16,042 nt of DNA from Chloroflexota bacterium. GTDB lineage: Bacteria; Chloroflexota; Dormibacteria; Dormibacterales; Dormibacteraceae. Shown here one piece after another: positions 12,596 through 16,042 of this stretch. The position numbers were made by a program, and so were the translations under genes. Below the pieces are notes generated by a model. The model was not told the origin of the DNA, ran no database searches, and was given only the letters and a program-made list of their open reading frames with translations. The stretch spans positions 1 to 16,042 of the forward strand of contig VBJR01000224.1 in assembly GCA_005880175.1 (NCBI GenBank), written 5' to 3'. How positions within the stretch are numbered: the first letter of the stretch is position 1; every line of letters begins with the position of its first letter.

Positions 12596-12660
12596 TCTCG
12601 GACAGATCACCAGCGTCATCTCGGTCTCCGGACGTCGACGGAATTGGAACCGGTCGGCTG

Positions 12661-13539
12661 ATGGGTCTCGTCGGCGCGGCCGCGGTGAGCGGCGTCGCGG
12701 TGGGTTTCGTCTACGGCATGCTCGCGTTCTCGATCGTGCTGCTGTTCAAGGCGAGCGGCATCCCCAACTTCGCCCAGGGCAACATCGCCACGTTCGGGAC
12801 GTTCATCGTCTACCTGCTGGCCGCCCGCGCGGGCCTGCCCCTGGCCGCCGCCATCGGTCTCGGGTTCGCGGGCACGGCCGCGCTGGGCGTCGTGATCTAC
12901 CTGGGCGGCATGCTGCCCCGGGGCGACGCGGGCACGCTCAACCTGGCGATCCGGACGCTGGCCATCTACCTGCTCCTGTTCGCGGTGATGAACCTGTTCT
13001 GGGGTGTCGGCCAGCCGTTCGCGTTCCCGCGCTTCCTGCCCGCGGCGTCAATGACCGTGGCCGGGGTCAGCGTGAGCCTGCTCTCCCTGGTCACGGTCGC
13101 CGCGGCCGTCGTGCTGGGGGGCGCGTTCTGGCTCCTCTACAACCGCACGGCGACCGGGCTCCTCCTGCGCGGCATCGCGGACCGCCCGGAGGTCGCCCGG
13201 CTGCTCGGGGCGGACACGGCCCGGCTCAGCGGCCTGGCCTGGCTCCTGGCCGGGCTGGTGGCCGTCGTGGTCGGGCTGCTGACCGTGCCGACGGCGCTGC
13301 TGTCGTCCGACATGATGGACAGCTTCTTCCTGTATGCGTTCACCGCCGCCCTCCTGGGCGGCATGACCAGCCTGCCCGGCGCGTTCGTGGGCGGGGTGGT
13401 GGTCGGCGTGGTGTCCAACGTGGTCACGGTGCTCCGCGGCCAGGAGATCTCGATCCTGGCCATCTTCGCGCTGCTGATCGTGATCCTGCTGGTCCGCCCC
13501 GACGGCCTGTTCGGGCACGGCGTCGTGGAACGGCTCTGA
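12661..13539 (+). CDS. livH: Branched-chain amino-acid type ABC transporter permease LivH
   Basis: The 292-aa membrane protein is one half of the transmembrane channel for the ligand delivered by the livK product. The N-terminal GVAVGFVYGMLAFSIVLLFK and then ASGIPNFAQGNIATFGTFIV correspond to the conserved 'G.iYaL.AlGl.li...G..NfAqG' block of LivH. The cytoplasmic coupling loop TGLLLRGIADRPEVARLLGA (about 165-185) and the ending PDGLFG are also typical. About eight to nine hydrophobic segments are present. ATG 12661 is the first suitable start, with a weak ribosome site at best. Because a repeat element fills the gap from livK, expression may need readthrough or a local promoter. The next gene overlaps by one base (TGATG). 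Confidence 0.9.
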   Translation: MGLVGAAAVSGVAVGFVYGMLAFSIVLLFKASGIPNFAQGNIATFGTFIVYLLAARAGLPLAAAIGLGFAGTAALGVVIYLGGMLPRGDAGTLNLAIRTLAIYLLLFAVMNLFWGVGQPFAFPRFLPAASMTVAGVSVSLLSLVTVAAAVVLGGAFWLLYNRTATGLLLRGIADRPEVARLLGADTARLSGLAWLLAGLVAVVVGLLTVPTALLSSDMMDSFFLYAFTAALLGGMTSLPGAFVGGVVVGVVSNVVTVLRGQEISILAIFALLIVILLVRPDGLFGHGVVERL

Positions 13540-15349
13540 TGTTCGCCGCGCGGGCCCACGGGCACACCCTGCCCTTCGCGCTGGCGATCCTGGCGGTGCT
13601 GGCCGGGCTCGGCCTCCTCCCCATCGACCAGGGCATGCGCTTCACCGTGGTCCTGGCCATGAGCTGGGGGATCGCGGCGGTCGGCCTCGACCTGTTCTCC
13701 GGCTACCTGGGCCTGGCCAACTTCGGCGGGTTCGCCTTCGTGGGCATCGGCGCGTACGGGATCACCGCGCTGCGCTCCGAGGCGCACGTGAACGTGGTGG
13801 TCGCCCTGCTGCTGACGATGGCGCTGGCCGCGCTGCTGGCGGCCGTCCTGGGCGCCGCGATGGTCCAGCTCCAGCACTTCGGGGCCGCGCTGACCACGTT
13901 CTTCTTCGCCTTCGTGCTGTTCAACGTCCTGGGCGGCAACACGCTCGACCCGATCACCCACTCGGAGAACGGGCTCGCCGTGCCGCCGCTGAGCTGGGGC
14001 CCGCTCGACCTGACGGCGAACGGGCCGTGGCTCTACTGGCTGGCCTGGGCGATGCTGCTGGCGACCGTCGCCGTCACGTCGAACTACGCCAACAGCCGCG
14101 CCGGCCGCGCCCTGCGCCTGCTCAAGCGCAGCGAGCCCGTCGCCGGGACGCTGGGCGTGCGGGCCCGGCTGACCAAGCTGGGCGCGTTCGTGTTCTCGGC
14201 CGTCGTGGCCGCGGCGGCGGGCCTGCCGCTGTCGCTCGCGCTCGGCTACCTGGCCCCCGAGACGTTCCACTTCGGCAACTCGATCACCCTGTTCGCGATG
14301 CTCGTCGTGGGCGGCATCGGCAGCCTGGCCGGGCCGCTGATCGGCGCCCTGGTCTTCACCGCGCTGCCCCAGCTCATGCAGGGCGCGGGCGCGGCCGAGG
14401 CGCTGCTGTTCGCGGCCATCTTCCTGGTCTTCGTGATCGCGCTCCCGGATGGCCTCTTCGGCCTGCTCGACGCCGCCTGGCGGCGCGTCCCGGTGCCCGG
14501 CGGGCGGCTCGGCCGCCCCCGTCCCCTGGCCGCCGTCGCGGACCCGCCGCCGCCCGTCGAGGGCGACGTCCTCGTCGCCGAGGACGTCACCGTGGTCTTC
14601 GGGGGCGTCCGGGCGCTCGACGGCGTGAGCGTCCGCGTCCGCGGCGGCACGATCCACGCGCTGGTCGGCCCGAACGGCGCCGGCAAGACCACGTTCCTGA
14701 ACTGCGTCAGCGGCCTGCTCCGGCCCACCGGCGGCCGCATCGCGGTGGCCGGCCGCGACGTCGGCCGCAGCCGCACCCACCAGATCCGCGGGATGGGCGT
14801 GTCACGGACGTTCCAGAACCCGTCGCTCGTGCCCGACCTGTCGGTGCTGGACAACGTGCGGCTCGGACTGTACGGGAGCCACCGCTGGAGCGTCGCGCGA
14901 GACCTGGCCGGCGGCTGGGCGTCCCGGGGCCGGCACCGGGTCGTGGACGGCCTGGCCGCCGCGGCCCTGGAGCGGGTCGGCCTGCCGGCCGCCCGCTGGG
15001 ACGTGCTGGCCAGCGAGCTGAGCCTGGGCGAGCAGAAGGTGGTCGACATCGCTCGAGCGATAGCGGGCGGTTCCCGCCTCCTGCTCCTCGACGAGCCGAC
15101 CTCCGGCCTCGGCGACGACGAGATCGCGCGGGTGGCGGACCTCCTGAAGCGCCTGCGGACCGAGCACCGGCTCAGCATCCTGGTCGTCGCGCACAACGTG
15201 GGCTTCGTGCAGGACACCTCGGACACCGTCACGGTGCTCGACTTCGGCCGGGTGATCGCGGAGGGCGAGCCGGACCGGGTGATCGCCGACCCCGAGGTGA
15301 TGACGGCGTACCTGGGCGTCGCCGAGGCCGGGGCCGGGGTCGCGGCCGG

Positions 15350-15353
<4 letters not shown>
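13539..15353 (+). CDS. Fused ABC transporter permease-ATPase LivM-LivG
   Basis: This 604-aa single chain joins two usually separate subunits. Residues about 1-310 are the LivM permease: LGLANFGGFAFVGIGAYGIT, coupling loop RAGRALRLLKRSEPVAGTLG near 187-206, FGNSITLFAMLVVGGIGSLAGPL, and the ending PDGLFGLLD. A Pro/Ala-rich linker (about 318-345) leads to the LivG ATPase. That domain has Walker A GPNGAGKT at 377-384, the Q-loop in SRTFQNPSL, signature LSLGEQ at 494-499, Walker B RLLLLDEP at 513-520 and switch His in VVAHN. All catalytic motifs are intact. It would occupy the inner membrane as the second permease with its own ATPase. Fusions of this type occur in actinobacteria. It overlaps livH by one base and livF by four (ATGA), so the three genes are translationally linked. 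Confidence 0.92.
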
Positions 15354-15973
<620 letters not shown>

Positions 15974-15977
15974 TCGA

Positions 15978-16004
15978 GGGGGGCGCGGCGCCGGCCGGCC
16001 CCCC
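15978..16004 (+). terminator. GC-rich hairpin after livF, probable terminator
   Basis: GGGGGGC (15978-15984) pairs perfectly with GCCCCCC (15998-16004) around a 13-base GC-rich loop, 5 bases after the livF stop. No U-run follows (GGTTCC), so it fits the hairpin-only terminators of high-GC bacteria. The remaining 38 bases to the window end show nothing recognisable. Confidence 0.5.
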
Positions 16005-16042
16005 GGTTCCCCCCGGCCTACCTGGAGCGACCCACGAGGTAG

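Larger units (their letters stand above)
12411..12608. mobile_element. Gene-less inverted-repeat element related to the GxxExxY cassette (copy 2)
   Basis: The arms 12411-12468 and 12552-12608 are imperfect inverted repeats built from the same CACGAAG-type units as the cassette at 4062-4576. Both arms begin with GATCT when read inward. The right arm, read on the minus strand, matches the left arm of copy 1 at 35 of 37 bases. Only 83 bases lie between the arms, with no recognisable GxxExxY sequence or other gene. It resembles a non-autonomous (MITE-like) derivative or a solo remnant. The minus strand reads VEHEGTKRTETHEG across the arm, the peptide pattern also seen in copy 1. It occupies most of the livK-livH gap. 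Confidence 0.6.

Noticed and set aside
15974..16042. Start of another gene at the right edge
   Set aside because: Only 69 bases remain, there is no start codon with a ribosome site, and the segment is dominated by the hairpin.

Overview
The window is very GC-rich with almost continuous coding, GTG/TTG starts, short gene overlaps and what looks like a leaderless promoter. The gene families (malonyl-CoA decarboxylase, XRE-NB-ARC-TPR protein, Liv-type ABC transporter with a fused permease-ATPase, AraC/LysE pair) best fit a high-GC actinobacterium or a similar soil lineage. The phylum is inferred and not proven by any marker gene here.

Layout. At 1-2689 the tail of an unknown gene is followed by a two-gene unit: malonyl-CoA decarboxylase overlapped by a MetE-like zinc methyltransferase. 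A long hairpin (2703-2771) closes it. At 2679-3342 (minus) lies a sulfotransferase-family gene broken by an internal deletion with frameshift. At 3558-4058 is an unrecognised 166-aa protein. Directly after its stop codon sits a compact element (4062-4576) bounded by imperfect inverted repeats made of CACGAAGG-type units. It carries one minus-strand gene for a GxxExxY (PDDEXK_3-like) protein that is frameshifted near its end. At 4714-8849 an XRE/NB-ARC/TPR (STAND) protein with a nearly uniform 120-bp repeat array overlaps, by ATGA, an APC-family amino-acid permease. At 8782-11037 an AraC-type regulator runs opposite to a LysE-type exporter, which is followed by a ChaN/TIKI-like protein. From 11143 to the end is a branched-chain amino-acid type ABC transporter: a lipoprotein binding protein, then a second, gene-less copy of the inverted-repeat element (12411-12608), then LivH, a LivM-LivG fusion and a LivF that has lost its Walker A loop.

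How the genes fit together. Much of the region handles amino-acid or small organic-acid traffic: APC importer, LysE exporter, Liv uptake. Malonyl-CoA decarboxylase would supply acetyl-CoA, and the coupled methyltransferase has no assigned substrate. The STAND protein is probably a ligand-triggered sensor or regulator.

The most unusual content is the pair of related inverted-repeat elements. One holds a nuclease-fold gene. The other is empty and separates livK from livH. Three genes (sulfotransferase, GxxExxY, livF) carry small lesions, so either local gene decay or assembly error must be kept in mind. No rRNA, tRNA, CRISPR array, transposase or integrase was recognised.
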